Source: an uncultured Geobacteraceae bacterium (GTDB taxonomy: Bacteria > Desulfobacterota > Desulfuromonadia > Geobacterales > Pseudopelobacteraceae). From it: 64,000 nt of DNA. This document shows, one piece after another, positions 44,974-53,174 of the stretch. The notes beneath the pieces were generated by a model, which had not been told where the DNA came from, did no database searches, and was given only the letters and a program-made list of their open reading frames with translations. The stretch covers positions 62,001 through 126,000 of the forward strand of contig CAIUSO010000065.1 of NCBI GenBank assembly GCA_903901875.1. The letters run 5' to 3'. Positions within the stretch are counted from its first letter, which is position 1. The number at the start of each line of letters is the position of its first letter. The translations under genes were made by a program, and so were the position numbers.

Positions 44974-46059
44974 ATGGGGCCATTTATGAAACGTATTGAG
45001 ACAACACGGACCACGCTGGTCCGACAATTTATTGTATTCCTGTTGATAAGTGTACCACTCCACGCCGGGTGGGCCACTGCGGATACATCCGATATTCCCC
45101 TCAGTGAAATTAAAAAAAGTCCAAAATTGCCGGAAAAGCGTGTCGTCCGTACCCTTCAGACGCCAAAAGTGACCGCTGAAAAACAGCTGCCAAAAATCCC
45201 AAAAGTCAGGTCTCCCCAGCCGGCGTCATGGACGCTGCTGAAATCAATCCAGGTCACCAGCGATGGTATCAGGTTGGAGATAGATGATGTCAGGAACAAG
45301 ATCGTCCTGATACGGGAACCCCGTAACAGGAGACTCATTATCGCACTTACCGGGGTGAAATTCGAGCCGGAGTTAAGTAAAGTTGTACTGAACAGGTACG
45401 GTTTTAATACAGCACGCCTTGGACACCACTCCGACGGAACGTGGGTGGTGATTCATACGTCAGAATCCGATGAACCGCTCTTTGATGTTATTCAGGATGG
45501 CGGCGGGATTACCCTGAAAACAGCACCTGCCGTACGAACAGCCCCACCGGTTGTTCGAAGCGGCCAGACCATACTTCTTTCCCGTGAAGTGCTGACAACA
45601 GCTACCACACACAAACTTATTCCGGTTGACTTTGTGGAAAAACCGCTCGTGGATCAGTTAGGGACTGAACCTCAGGAAATGGCACCCGTAACACCACCTG
45701 AGCCCCGACAGCCCCCTGACCCGAAACTACCGATGGTCATTGACCATGACCCGTACAGTTACGTTGTGCCGGGGAGAAGTGTGGTAATTCGTGCCATAAT
45801 CAGCGGGATACATGAAGTCAAAACCGCCTATTGTACTATCCGTTCTGCTGACACAGATAAGACTGTCCTGGTGCAGATGACCAAAGAAACCGGCACCATG
45901 TATACCTACACTGCCAGACTCCCGGAAGCGACACCCGCAAGCAGATACCTGCGCTACCGGATAACGGCCATTGATTCAAACGACACAAAGGTAAAAAGCG
46001 AAGAGTTTGCGATCCCGGTAAAAACATCGCTGGTCGTTCCCGAATGGCAACTGGAGTAA
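44974..46059 (+). CDS. Exported protein with an AMIN-like domain
   Basis: A 361-residue protein with an N-terminal signal sequence (about 15-35; MKRIETTRTTLVRQFIVFLL) and a domain at about 85-185 (IQVTSDGIRLEIDDVRNKIV followed by RLIIALTGVKF) that resembles the AMIN fold, a periplasmic polysaccharide-targeting domain. A Pro/Thr-rich region follows, then a beta-rich C-terminal domain. I do not recognise a named family. Start is uncertain between two nearby ATG codons; the one at 44986 fits a signal peptide better. Confidence 0.65.
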   Translation: MGPFMKRIETTRTTLVRQFIVFLLISVPLHAGWATADTSDIPLSEIKKSPKLPEKRVVRTLQTPKVTAEKQLPKIPKVRSPQPASWTLLKSIQVTSDGIRLEIDDVRNKIVLIREPRNRRLIIALTGVKFEPELSKVVLNRYGFNTARLGHHSDGTWVVIHTSESDEPLFDVIQDGGGITLKTAPAVRTAPPVVRSGQTILLSREVLTTATTHKLIPVDFVEKPLVDQLGTEPQEMAPVTPPEPRQPPDPKLPMVIDHDPYSYVVPGRSVVIRAIISGIHEVKTAYCTIRSADTDKTVLVQMTKETGTMYTYTARLPEATPASRYLRYRITAIDSNDTKVKSEEFAIPVKTSLVVPEWQLE

Positions 46060-46067
46060 AATGTGAG

Positions 46068-46412
46068 CTAACTACGGGGACTTTCAGCGGGCTGTGGCAC
46101 GGCAGAAGTATGAGGGGTTTTGCGTGACTTACGATACCCATCTTGGCGGTTTCTGGTTTCCATAAACTTCAGCTCTTCAGCACTCATTTTGACCACTGAA
46201 TGAGTGTGAAGTGAGCCTTTTTCGACGGCAACCTTATGTTGTGTCACACGTTTGCCTGATTTCTTTTGAGCATCTGCACCACCCGAACAGACAATTTCAA
46301 ACTTTTCATCATTATCGGTTATTTTACAGTCGGCCGAGACCGTTCGTGCCGTACACATCACCAGTGCCGCGACAAGGGCTAGAGATGCTATCATATTCGA
46401 ATCTTTTACCAT
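46068..46412 (-). CDS. Small exported hypothetical protein
   Basis: A 114-residue ORF with a likely signal peptide (MIASLALVAALVMCTARTVSADC) starting at the second Met, giving a secreted protein of about 85 residues that begins near DCKITDNDEKFEIVCSG and has a Cys pair. It is rich in Lys/Arg/His and low-complexity towards the end. The gene is convergent with the AMIN-like gene, eight bases away. Function unknown. Confidence 0.6.
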   Translation of the reverse strand: MVKDSNMIASLALVAALVMCTARTVSADCKITDNDEKFEIVCSGGADAQKKSGKRVTQHKVAVEKGSLHTHSVVKMSAEELKFMETRNRQDGYRKSRKTPHTSAVPQPAESPRS

Positions 46413-46521
46413 ATATCCCTGTTCCCTTTCATGACATCCAGCCTGCTCGCCTGCCCGGTAACCCGGTGCGTTGTATATCTATCGGCTGTAATACGGTTGT
46501 CTTTAGTGTAAGGAGTGTTAA

Positions 46522-48870
46522 ATGATACTACCTGAGAGCAAAATGTGGACCAATTATCTCAACAGAGGGGGTAACTACAACCGTTTTCAGCGATTGTCAA
46601 ACTCCCTGCCCATGGCAATTCTTTGCATAACGGTTATCCTCACCCTGTTTCTCTGGAATATGTATGACAACAGTCTCCGGGCCCAGTCACGGGTGATATT
46701 TTCAGAGCAGGCTTCGGAAATCACCAACCGGATGATCAAAAGAATGCACGACCATGAGCAGGTGTTACGGGGAGCAGCCGGACTGTTCGCCGTCAATGAG
46801 GCTGTCTCCCGTGCTGACTGGCGACACTATGTTTCTGCACTGCAACTGGACGAATATCACCCCGGAATTCTGGGCGTCGGATTTTCAAAATGGATTCTCC
46901 CGGAAGATAAGGAAGCCAATATTTCTGCTATTCGTGCCGAAGGATTTCCTGAATACTACATTCGTCCCGATGGCACGCGGGATATATACACCTCCATTAT
47001 CTATCTGGAACCGTTCAACTGGCGTAATCAGCGGGCTTTCGGCTTCGACATGTATAGTGAAACGATTCGCAGGGGGGCCATGGACCGGGCGCGGGATGGA
47101 AATTGTGCCACAATCGCCGCAAAAATCATTCTGGTTCAAGAAACCGACAAGGATAAACAGAGCGGTGTTCTGATGTACGTGCCTGTCTATCACCAGGGAG
47201 CACCACTTGACACCCTGGAGAACCGTCACAGAGCCTTTCTCGGCTTTACCTACAGTCCCATCAGGATGAATGATTTTGTGTACGGTACCCTTGGCAAACT
47301 TCCGAGCGATACGGCCTTTGAAATCAGTATTGTCGATGGCGGACAGAGCGACAATCTGATGTTCAGCAGCCTTCACATCGGTAAAGGTGAACTTCCGAAA
47401 AGTTACAAACCAGCAATTACGTTAACAAAAACGATACAGGCCTATGGCTGTACCTGGCAGTTCGTCTTCAAATCCCTTCCCCCCTATGACACACAGACCA
47501 ACCGCAAACAGTCCTATACATTTCTTCTGATCGGTATCCTGTTCAGCGTTCTTATTTCCTATCTGGTGTTCCTCACCCTGAAAACAAAAAAGCAGACACT
47601 CGAACTGGCAGAAGAAAAAATCACCAATTTGACCAGTCGCCTGGCACTGGCTGCCGATTCTGCCCATATCGGCGTATGGGAGTGGCAAGTGCCGGAAAAC
47701 CGGCTCATCTGGGATAAATGGATGTTTTCCCTTTATGGCATCCCCGAGGAGGATTTTACCGGTGCCTATCAGGCGTGGCAGCGGGGGCTCCATCCCGATG
47801 ATAAAAAATATGCTGATGAGGCAATTGCCCGTGCTTTAAACGGAGTGTGCGACTTTGACATTGAATTCCGTGTTGTCTGGCCCTCCGGCGAAGTACGGCA
47901 TATCAAGGCAACTGCTCTGGTTATCAGAGACCATTCGGGTAAGCCGGCCAGAATGATCGGAATTAACTATGATATTACGCTCATAAAACTGACTGAATTG
48001 CAACTCCACCAACAGACCGACATGCTGGAGCTTGAAATTGCCCAGCGGCAGCAAACCCAGGAAGAGCTGGCGGTCAAACAGTTACAACTCGAAGCCGTCA
48101 ACAACTCGTTGCAGGAACGCATTGACCAGGCCATTACCGAACTGCGACAGAAGGACCAACTGATGATTTCCCAGAGCAGGCAAGCCGCCATGGGCGAGAT
48201 GATCGGCAATATTGCCCATCAGTGGCGTCAGCCGCTCAATGCCCTTGCCATGGTTCTGGGTAATATCCAGCAATCCCACTATTACCATGAACTGACCGCC
48301 GACTATCTGGACTCAGCCGTTGAAAACGGCAATAACCTGATCCAAAAAATGTCCACAACCATCAATGATTTCCGCAATTTTTTTCTCCCGGATAAAGAAT
48401 CCGTTTCATTTTCAGCCCGGCACCAGATTGATCAGGCTATTGAACTGGTCAAGGCCGGTCTGATGAATCAAAACATCACCGTTTGCTTTGAAACAGCGGG
48501 CGATCTGTTGCTCACCGGATTGCCCAACGAATACTCCCAGGTACTTCTCAACCTGCTCTCCAATTCACGGGAAGCCATCAAGGCCCATGAAGTTGCCGAA
48601 GGGCGTATTACGATTCATCTCTACGAGCGCGATGGCCATGGTATCGTCTCCGTCAGGGACAATGGCGGTGGAATCCCGGCTGATGTTATCGAAAAGGTCT
48701 TTGAACCGTATTTCTCGACAAAAGCGATGGGTACCGGTATCGGACTCTATATGTCGAAAATGATTATCGAGCGAAGCATGAATGGTACAATCGAGGCCCA
48801 TAATGTGGATGGTGGTGCCGAATTTGTCATAACGACCCCTGTTGAAGGGACACCGTTACCGGCCCCATAG
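46522..48870 (+). CDS. CHASE-domain membrane sensor histidine kinase
   Basis: A 782-residue transmembrane kinase. One membrane helix (about 28-46), an extracytoplasmic CHASE-type ligand domain (about 60-325; [10 protein letters not shown] and [20 protein letters not shown] are typical), a second helix (about 335-355), a PAS domain (about 370-490), a coiled coil, then the kinase core with the phosphoacceptor in [14 protein letters not shown] and ATP-binding boxes [19 protein letters not shown] and [17 protein letters not shown] is preceded by AAGGAG. It faces the REC-HPt gene on the same strand and is its probable partner. Confidence 0.92.
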   Translation: MILPESKMWTNYLNRGGNYNRFQRLSNSLPMAILCITVILTLFLWNMYDNSLRAQSRVIFSEQASEITNRMIKRMHDHEQVLRGAAGLFAVNEAVSRADWRHYVSALQLDEYHPGILGVGFSKWILPEDKEANISAIRAEGFPEYYIRPDGTRDIYTSIIYLEPFNWRNQRAFGFDMYSETIRRGAMDRARDGNCATIAAKIILVQETDKDKQSGVLMYVPVYHQGAPLDTLENRHRAFLGFTYSPIRMNDFVYGTLGKLPSDTAFEISIVDGGQSDNLMFSSLHIGKGELPKSYKPAITLTKTIQAYGCTWQFVFKSLPPYDTQTNRKQSYTFLLIGILFSVLISYLVFLTLKTKKQTLELAEEKITNLTSRLALAADSAHIGVWEWQVPENRLIWDKWMFSLYGIPEEDFTGAYQAWQRGLHPDDKKYADEAIARALNGVCDFDIEFRVVWPSGEVRHIKATALVIRDHSGKPARMIGINYDITLIKLTELQLHQQTDMLELEIAQRQQTQEELAVKQLQLEAVNNSLQERIDQAITELRQKDQLMISQSRQAAMGEMIGNIAHQWRQPLNALAMVLGNIQQSHYYHELTADYLDSAVENGNNLIQKMSTTINDFRNFFLPDKESVSFSARHQIDQAIELVKAGLMNQNITVCFETAGDLLLTGLPNEYSQVLLNLLSNSREAIKAHEVAEGRITIHLYERDGHGIVSVRDNGGGIPADVIEKVFEPYFSTKAMGTGIGLYMSKMIIERSMNGTIEAHNVDGGAEFVITTPVEGTPLPAP

Positions 48871-48894
48871 TCTTTCAGACGTTCAAAGGAACAC

Positions 48895-48923
48895 TTGAGT
48901 TTTATTATTCAAGGCTTTATAAT
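48895..48923 (+). promoter_or_regulatory. Promoter for the REC-HPt gene
   Basis: TTGAGT (48895-48900), 17 bases, then a perfect TATAAT (48918-48923). It lies about 55 bases before the short upstream ORF and 130 bases before the main ATG. Confidence 0.7.
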
Positions 48924-48976
48924 GCGAGTTTATGGATAAGATTTACTTCTCTTCCCGTACTGTTACCGGAGATTCC

Positions 48977-49057
48977 ATGTCACCTGCGACTCAATTTGCC
49001 CCTGCGTGGAGAGCCGATGCACATCATTTTGCCGAGCCCCCGGTGTGTACTCCATGA
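48977..49057 (+). CDS. Short upstream ORF coupled to the REC-HPt gene
   Basis: A 26-codon ORF beginning with ATG just after CCGGAGATTCC, a good ribosome site, and ending at a TGA that overlaps the ATG of the REC-HPt gene by two bases. The main gene has no clear ribosome site of its own, so this ORF may control it by translational coupling. The encoded peptide (MSPATQFAPAWRA...) is unremarkable. It may also be chance; conservation in relatives would decide. Confidence 0.4.
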   Translation: MSPATQFAPAWRADAHHFAEPPVCTP

Positions 49058-49851
49058 ACAACACGACCTGTGTCATGATAGTTGATGACGAGGAAATAAA
49101 CCGTGAAATGCTGAGATATATACTTTCTCCCCATTTCGGCAGCTTCCTTGTTGCCGCCGATGGAGGGGAAGCCCTCTCCCTTCTGGCCCAGGGGCACCAG
49201 GTTGATGTTATTCTGTTGGATCTGGAAATGCCGGTACTGGACGGATTGCAGACCACCAGGCAGATTCGGGTTATTGAGCAGGCCCAGGGGGGACATATCC
49301 CGGTTATTGCCATGACCGCCAGTGAACTTCCGGAAGATATTGAACGGTGTCACCATGCCGGAATGGATGCTTTTGTCAGTAAACCGTTCAGACTTGAGGA
49401 CATCCTTTCCGCCGTGGAACGTGTTATGTCCGTCTCACCGGAACTTTCCCCGTCTCTTACCACGGTTGATTCAACGGACGGAGAACAGCGGACGGTGCCG
49501 TCAGAAACAGTCTCGGAGGCGGTTTTTAACTATCAAGGCTTACTGGCCCGCGTTGGTAATCGGAAGGACCAGATAGCCGATTATGTTGACATGTTTACCG
49601 AAGAGATTGACCAGGACCTGCCCGCCCTTGAAAGAGCAATCCTGGCGGAAGACGGTGAAGCGATCGCCCGGCTTACCCATTCCATCAGAGGAACCACCTG
49701 TAACATCGGCGCGGAACGGATGTTCTCGGTAGCAAAAGAGCTTGCCGTGTCTGTGAGAAACAGTGAGGGCACCGTTCTCCGTTCCCTGCTTGCCACACTG
49801 CAGACGGAGTACCGGCTCTTCAAGTCTGTGCTGGAGAAATCGGCATTCTAA
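49054..49851 (+). CDS. Response regulator with HPt domain (REC-HPt)
   Basis: A 265-residue signalling protein. The receiver domain (about 1-125) has VMIVDDEE, the phosphoacceptor Asp in DVILLDLEMPVLDG, MTAS and the Lys of KPFR; the C-terminal HPt-type domain (about 170-260) has LTHSIRGTTCNIG with the potential phosphoacceptor His (and Arg where Lys is usual). It is a likely phosphorelay partner of the CHASE kinase upstream. The start ATG overlaps the TGA of a 26-codon upstream ORF. Confidence 0.9.
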   Translation: MNNTTCVMIVDDEEINREMLRYILSPHFGSFLVAADGGEALSLLAQGHQVDVILLDLEMPVLDGLQTTRQIRVIEQAQGGHIPVIAMTASELPEDIERCHHAGMDAFVSKPFRLEDILSAVERVMSVSPELSPSLTTVDSTDGEQRTVPSETVSEAVFNYQGLLARVGNRKDQIADYVDMFTEEIDQDLPALERAILAEDGEAIARLTHSIRGTTCNIGAERMFSVAKELAVSVRNSEGTVLRSLLATLQTEYRLFKSVLEKSAF

Positions 49852-49898
49852 TTAATTGCAGCGTTGTCAGTTATTTTCTTGCATGAGGCCACGGTTCG

Positions 49899-49996
49899 CC
49901 CTCATCCACCCTGACGGGTACCTTCTCCCAGAGGGAGAAGGAAAAAAACGCAACCCTTCTCCCCCCGGGAGAAGGTGGCTGAAGGCCGGATGAGGG
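49899..49996. repeat. REP-like palindromic element
   Basis: Nested inverted repeats: the outer arms CCCTCATCC (49899-49907) and GGATGAGGG (49988-49996) enclose two perfect hairpins, CCTTCTCCC-aga-GGGAGAAGG (49921-49941) and CCTTCTCCC-ccc-GGGAGAAGG (49955-49975). The GGGAGAAGGTGGCTGAAGGCCGG-type composition is typical of dispersed REP/ERIC-like elements of other proteobacteria. It lies in the only long spacer of this block and may also act as a terminator for the REC-HPt gene. Confidence 0.75.
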
Positions 49997-50070
49997 GATA
50001 AGGCAGATTTTTTCGCCGTGCAACTTCCTTACTGGACAATACCGAATTAGTTAATAATATTTAACGATGG

Positions 50071-50125
50071 AGCTCCATCCTATGAGGAGGAGCTCCATCC
50101 TATGAGGAGGAGCTTCATCCTATGA
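50071..50125. repeat. Tandem 20-bp repeat carrying duplicated start sites
   Basis: The unit AGCTCCATCCTATGAGGAGG occurs at 50071-50090 and 50091-50110, and a degenerate third copy begins at 50111. Each unit contains GAGGAG and an ATG, so three successive potential starts (50082, 50102, 50122) exist. The first two encode a 7-residue peptide (MRRSSIL) ending in a TGA that overlaps the next ATG. Confidence 0.85.
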
Positions 50126-50835
50126 ATATTCTGGCCATTGATGATTCCAAACTGATTCGCAACATGCTGAACAACGTCTTATCTGGTGCCGGCCACTTGA
50201 TCACCATGGCCGGCGATGGCAAGGAAGGGGCAGAACTTGCTGCGGCAACACAGTTCGATCTGGTTATCACCGACATAAATATGCCGGAAATGAACGGCCT
50301 GGACCTGGCCCATCTGCTCCGGAGCAAAGAGGAGTACAAAACCATCCCCATCATCTTCCTGACCACCGAAGCCAGCGATGAATTCAAGGCCAAGGGAAAG
50401 GAAATCAAAAATTCCACCTGGATCACCAAGCCGTTCAGTCCTCTCAGCCTGTTGACTCTGTTCAACTCGCTTTTCAGGAAGATGAAAATACTGGCGGTGG
50501 ATGATTCCCGTTCGATCCGCTGCATGGTAACCAACGTGCTGACCGGTGCCGGTCACACGGTGTCAGTGGCCAATGACGGCAAAGAGGCCATCGAACTGGC
50601 GACCGGTGCCGGTTTTGATCTAATCATTACCGATGTCAATATGCCGGAAATGGATGGCCTGGAACTGGTCAAACACCTGCGGGACTCAGGGGAATATCAC
50701 GCCACACCGATCATCTTTCTGACGACCGAAGCCAGTGATGACTACAAAGCCAAGGGTGAAGAACTGGGTGCCTCTGCCTGGATTACCAAACCATTCAGCC
50801 CGGTCAAACTGCTGGATGTTGTTGGAAGCATTTGA
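50122..50835 (+). CDS. Protein with two tandem CheY-like receiver domains
   Basis: A 237-residue protein made of two complete receiver domains, 1-119 and 120-237, with near-matching sequence: ILAIDDSKLIRNML versus ILAVDDSRSIRCMV, LVITDINMPEMNG versus LIITDVNMPEMDG, IIFLTTEASDEFKAKG versus IIFLTTEASDDYKAKG, and WITKPFSP in both. Phosphoacceptor Asp, acidic pair, Thr and Lys are present in both halves. No output domain, so it is a relay or modulator. An internal duplication is obvious. It starts inside the 20-bp tandem repeat. Confidence 0.94.
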   Translation: MNILAIDDSKLIRNMLNNVLSGAGHLITMAGDGKEGAELAAATQFDLVITDINMPEMNGLDLAHLLRSKEEYKTIPIIFLTTEASDEFKAKGKEIKNSTWITKPFSPLSLLTLFNSLFRKMKILAVDDSRSIRCMVTNVLTGAGHTVSVANDGKEAIELATGAGFDLIITDVNMPEMDGLELVKHLRDSGEYHATPIIFLTTEASDDYKAKGEELGASAWITKPFSPVKLLDVVGSI

Positions 50836-50896
50836 TGATTAATCGGTTTATGTCACTTTATTCCTGCGTTTCTTTCATGGGAAAGTAATTAACACC

Positions 50897-50980
50897 ATGC
50901 ACTGGATTGGAAAAGAAAGGGTTGTGAAGCACCACCACGATGTTCCGTTCAAGATTCTGCGGCGGGAATATGAGGGTTAG
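50897..50980 (+). pseudogene. N-terminal remnant of a DNA methyltransferase (type III Mod-like)
   Basis: A 27-codon ORF starting MHWIGKERVVKHHHDVPF. This resembles the N-terminus of a family of adenine-specific DNA methyltransferases whose start, as I recall, reads L-x-WIGKxxVxNHHxEVPFRxLE. It stops after EYEG and none of the later methylase motifs follow, so this is a fragment left by loss of the rest of the gene. It lies between the double-REC gene and dinB. The match is from memory; chance resemblance over this length is unlikely but possible. Confidence 0.5.
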
Positions 50981-50994
50981 TGAAGAATTCATGT

Positions 50995-52239
50995 TCACTT
51001 TACATCAATATTCTTAACCCCTTCCGGTCGCCAGCTTGGCGGTATAACGTGGCTTCCCGCACTTGCTTTTTCAGGTATCAGACTCCCGAAAGTTACTGCC
51101 ATACTGCCAAACCGATCATTTATGGTATCCATGGCCTGTGTCGCAAACAGCTTTTTCCTCTCATCCTCAAACAACGGCAACTGCTTCGCCTCATGTTTCA
51201 GGTTGGAGAGACTCACTCCCAAGAGCCTGACCGGCTGTTCCAAATTAACCGTCGCAAGGATCGATAGTGCCGCCTTGTAGATTTCGTCACTCTGATTGAT
51301 ACAACTCTTTAATGTTGTCTGCTTGCCCCAACTGGAGAAGAAATCCGCATACCTGACATACAGGTGGATCGTCTTCCCGGATACGTTGTATCTCCTGGCC
51401 CTGCTCCCGACCATTTCCGAGAGTTGCAAGAGGAAGCGGTTAATCTCCAGCGGATCGTCGATATCCCGTTCCAGGGTTCTCGAATGCCCGACCGACTTCA
51501 CCTCATCTTCCTCACTAAACGGGGTCACCGGAGAATGGTCTATCCCCTGCCCCATCAATTTAAGCCGAGAACCGATGATACCGAACTTACGCGTCAGGCG
51601 TGCTTCTTCGCATCGCCCCAGCTCACCACAGGTGTAGATCGACATCATGTTGAGATGGTGCTGCATTTTTTTGCCGATGCCGCACAGTTCATTGATCGGC
51701 ATGGCTTCAAGAACTCGCGAAACATCATCAGCTGCGATGATCGTGAGCCCATCAGGTTTTTGCATATCACTGGCCAATTTGGCCAGAAGCTTATTGGGGG
51801 CGATGCCGATGGAACAGGTGATGCCAAAGTTGTGTCTGATGCGGGCTTTGATCAGGTACGCGATAGTCTCGGCAGTGCCAAATAGTCCCAGGGAATGTGT
51901 GACATCAAGCCAGGATTCGTCGATGGAGAAGGCTTCGACCTCAGAAGTAAAATCCCGGAATATTACATTTATTTTACTGGAGGTATGGGTATATTTCCGG
52001 TTATCCCCCACTACAATTATCAGCTCCGGACAGACCCGTTTTCCTTCCCAGATCGCCATGCCGGTTTTAACACCCCTGGCCCGCGCTTCATACGAGGAGG
52101 TAGTGATCACCGTCCGCCCACCACCTCCGACGACAGCTATCGGCTTGCCCCGTAGTGCCGGATTGGCCTGCTGCTCCACTGAAGCAAAAAAGGCGTTCAT
52201 GTCGATATGCAAAACGGTACGCTGCCCATCTCTCGCCAT
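50995..52239 (-). CDS. dinB: DNA polymerase IV (Y-family)
   Basis: A 414-residue translesion polymerase: palm motif HIDMNAFFASVE, fingers, second carboxylate motif FSIDESWLD, thumb with CGIGKKMQHHLN, and a little-finger domain (about 235-345). The terminal region has LPLFEDERK, possibly the beta-clamp binding peptide (Q-L-x-L-F-like). It is the third gene of the lexA-X-dinB SOS operon and is probably induced by DNA damage. Length is somewhat above the usual 350 residues. Confidence 0.94.
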   Translation of the reverse strand: MARDGQRTVLHIDMNAFFASVEQQANPALRGKPIAVVGGGGRTVITTSSYEARARGVKTGMAIWEGKRVCPELIIVVGDNRKYTHTSSKINVIFRDFTSEVEAFSIDESWLDVTHSLGLFGTAETIAYLIKARIRHNFGITCSIGIAPNKLLAKLASDMQKPDGLTIIAADDVSRVLEAMPINELCGIGKKMQHHLNMMSIYTCGELGRCEEARLTRKFGIIGSRLKLMGQGIDHSPVTPFSEEDEVKSVGHSRTLERDIDDPLEINRFLLQLSEMVGSRARRYNVSGKTIHLYVRYADFFSSWGKQTTLKSCINQSDEIYKAALSILATVNLEQPVRLLGVSLSNLKHEAKQLPLFEDERKKLFATQAMDTINDRFGSMAVTFGSLIPEKASAGSHVIPPSWRPEGVKNIDVK

Positions 52240-52242
52240 GGT

Positions 52243-52482
52243 CTATTCACACCGCTGGCGGGCAATGGTCCAGGATTGATCCGCGGGATCAAATACCAAT
52301 TCAAAGAGTGCTTCGCCATCACTCACCGCATAATGGAGAAGCTGCCGGTCACCGACACGATCCTGCCACTGATAGGTAAGCTCGGTAACCCGGTGCTGGC
52401 GGCGGTTCAGTTCAAACCAGACCGGTCGGGCCTTCTTGCCCGGTTCAAAAAGAACTGCGATGCGAACTGATTTTCCGGACAT
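52243..52482 (-). CDS. Small hypothetical protein between lexA and dinB
   Basis: A 79-residue protein rich in beta-strand and aromatic residues: RIAVLFEPGKKARPVWFEL, and further on LLHYAVSDGEALFELVFD. It starts one base within the lexA stop (TGATG overlap) and ends four bases before dinB, so it belongs to the SOS operon. A similar small gene often follows lexA in Geobacter, as far as I recall. Function unknown; the position suggests a damage-response accessory. Confidence 0.75.
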   Translation of the reverse strand: MSGKSVRIAVLFEPGKKARPVWFELNRRQHRVTELTYQWQDRVGDRQLLHYAVSDGEALFELVFDPADQSWTIARQRCE

Positions 52483-53087
52483 CATTCGCAATTCCTGATG
52501 ATCCGCAACAGTTTACCGGCAACGATAGTTTCAGCGGTACCATCCGCAATGATGATCGGCTGGAGCGCGGCATTCTCCGGTTGCAGACGGATGCGCCCCG
52601 GCTCACGGTAGAAACGCTTCAGGGTTGCTTCACCATCAACCATCGCCACGACAATTTCACCATTTTCGGCCGTGGGCTGGGGACGGATCAGTGCCAGATC
52701 GCCATCAAGGATATGGGCATCAACCATGCTGTCCCCCTTTACCCGTAACAGGTAGCACCCTTCCCCCCGAAGCCAGGAGGGGTCCACAACGCAGTGGGCC
52801 TGCACATCCTCTATGGCAGGCTCCGGTGCCCCGGCCCTGACGGTCCCCACCACCGGCAGAGTGACCGGCAGGGGAGTCCGGTTGACCAGCATGATGCCCC
52901 GGGCCCCGCTCCGTCTGCTGATGTACCCTTTTCTCTCAAGGGCCTCAAGGTGGGCAATGGCGGTGGCGGTCCCCCTGGTGCCGATACGGTCGGAGATTTC
53001 CCGTAATGTGGGAGGAGAACCCCGCCGGTCGAGGGATGAAACGATACTATCCAGCACCTGCTGTTGCCGTTCGGTCAATGACTGCAT
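52482..53087 (-). CDS. lexA: LexA repressor
   Basis: A 201-residue repressor with an N-terminal winged helix-turn-helix (about 1-70; LTERQQQVLDSIVSSL, GSPPTLREISDRIG) and a C-terminal self-cleaving peptidase: cleavage site in TVRAGAPEP, nucleophile in GDSMVDA and the catalytic Lys in GEATLKRFYRE. The start is the ATG with GGAG about seven bases upstream; the first in-frame ATG would lie inside the operator. It represses its own operon (X and dinB) and other SOS genes until RecA triggers cleavage. Confidence 0.96.
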   Translation of the reverse strand: MQSLTERQQQVLDSIVSSLDRRGSPPTLREISDRIGTRGTATAIAHLEALERKGYISRRSGARGIMLVNRTPLPVTLPVVGTVRAGAPEPAIEDVQAHCVVDPSWLRGEGCYLLRVKGDSMVDAHILDGDLALIRPQPTAENGEIVVAMVDGEATLKRFYREPGRIRLQPENAALQPIIIADGTAETIVAGKLLRIIRNCE

Positions 53088-53101
53088 CTGCCGCTCCATT
53101 A

Positions 53102-53132
53102 CTATCATTTGACATACACTATCAAATGATAG
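53102..53132. promoter_or_regulatory. Putative LexA operator upstream of lexA
   Basis: CTATCATTTGA (53102-53112) and TCAAATGATAG (53122-53132) are perfect inverted repeats 9 bases apart; the second half also contains CTATCA-AA-TGATAG, itself an inverted repeat. Such a symmetrical site just upstream of lexA is the expected autoregulatory SOS box, although the consensus for this species is not known to me. Confidence 0.7.
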
Positions 53133-53174
53133 CCATACCGGACGGTCACGTCAAGGAAGAAATGCGGGAGTGGT

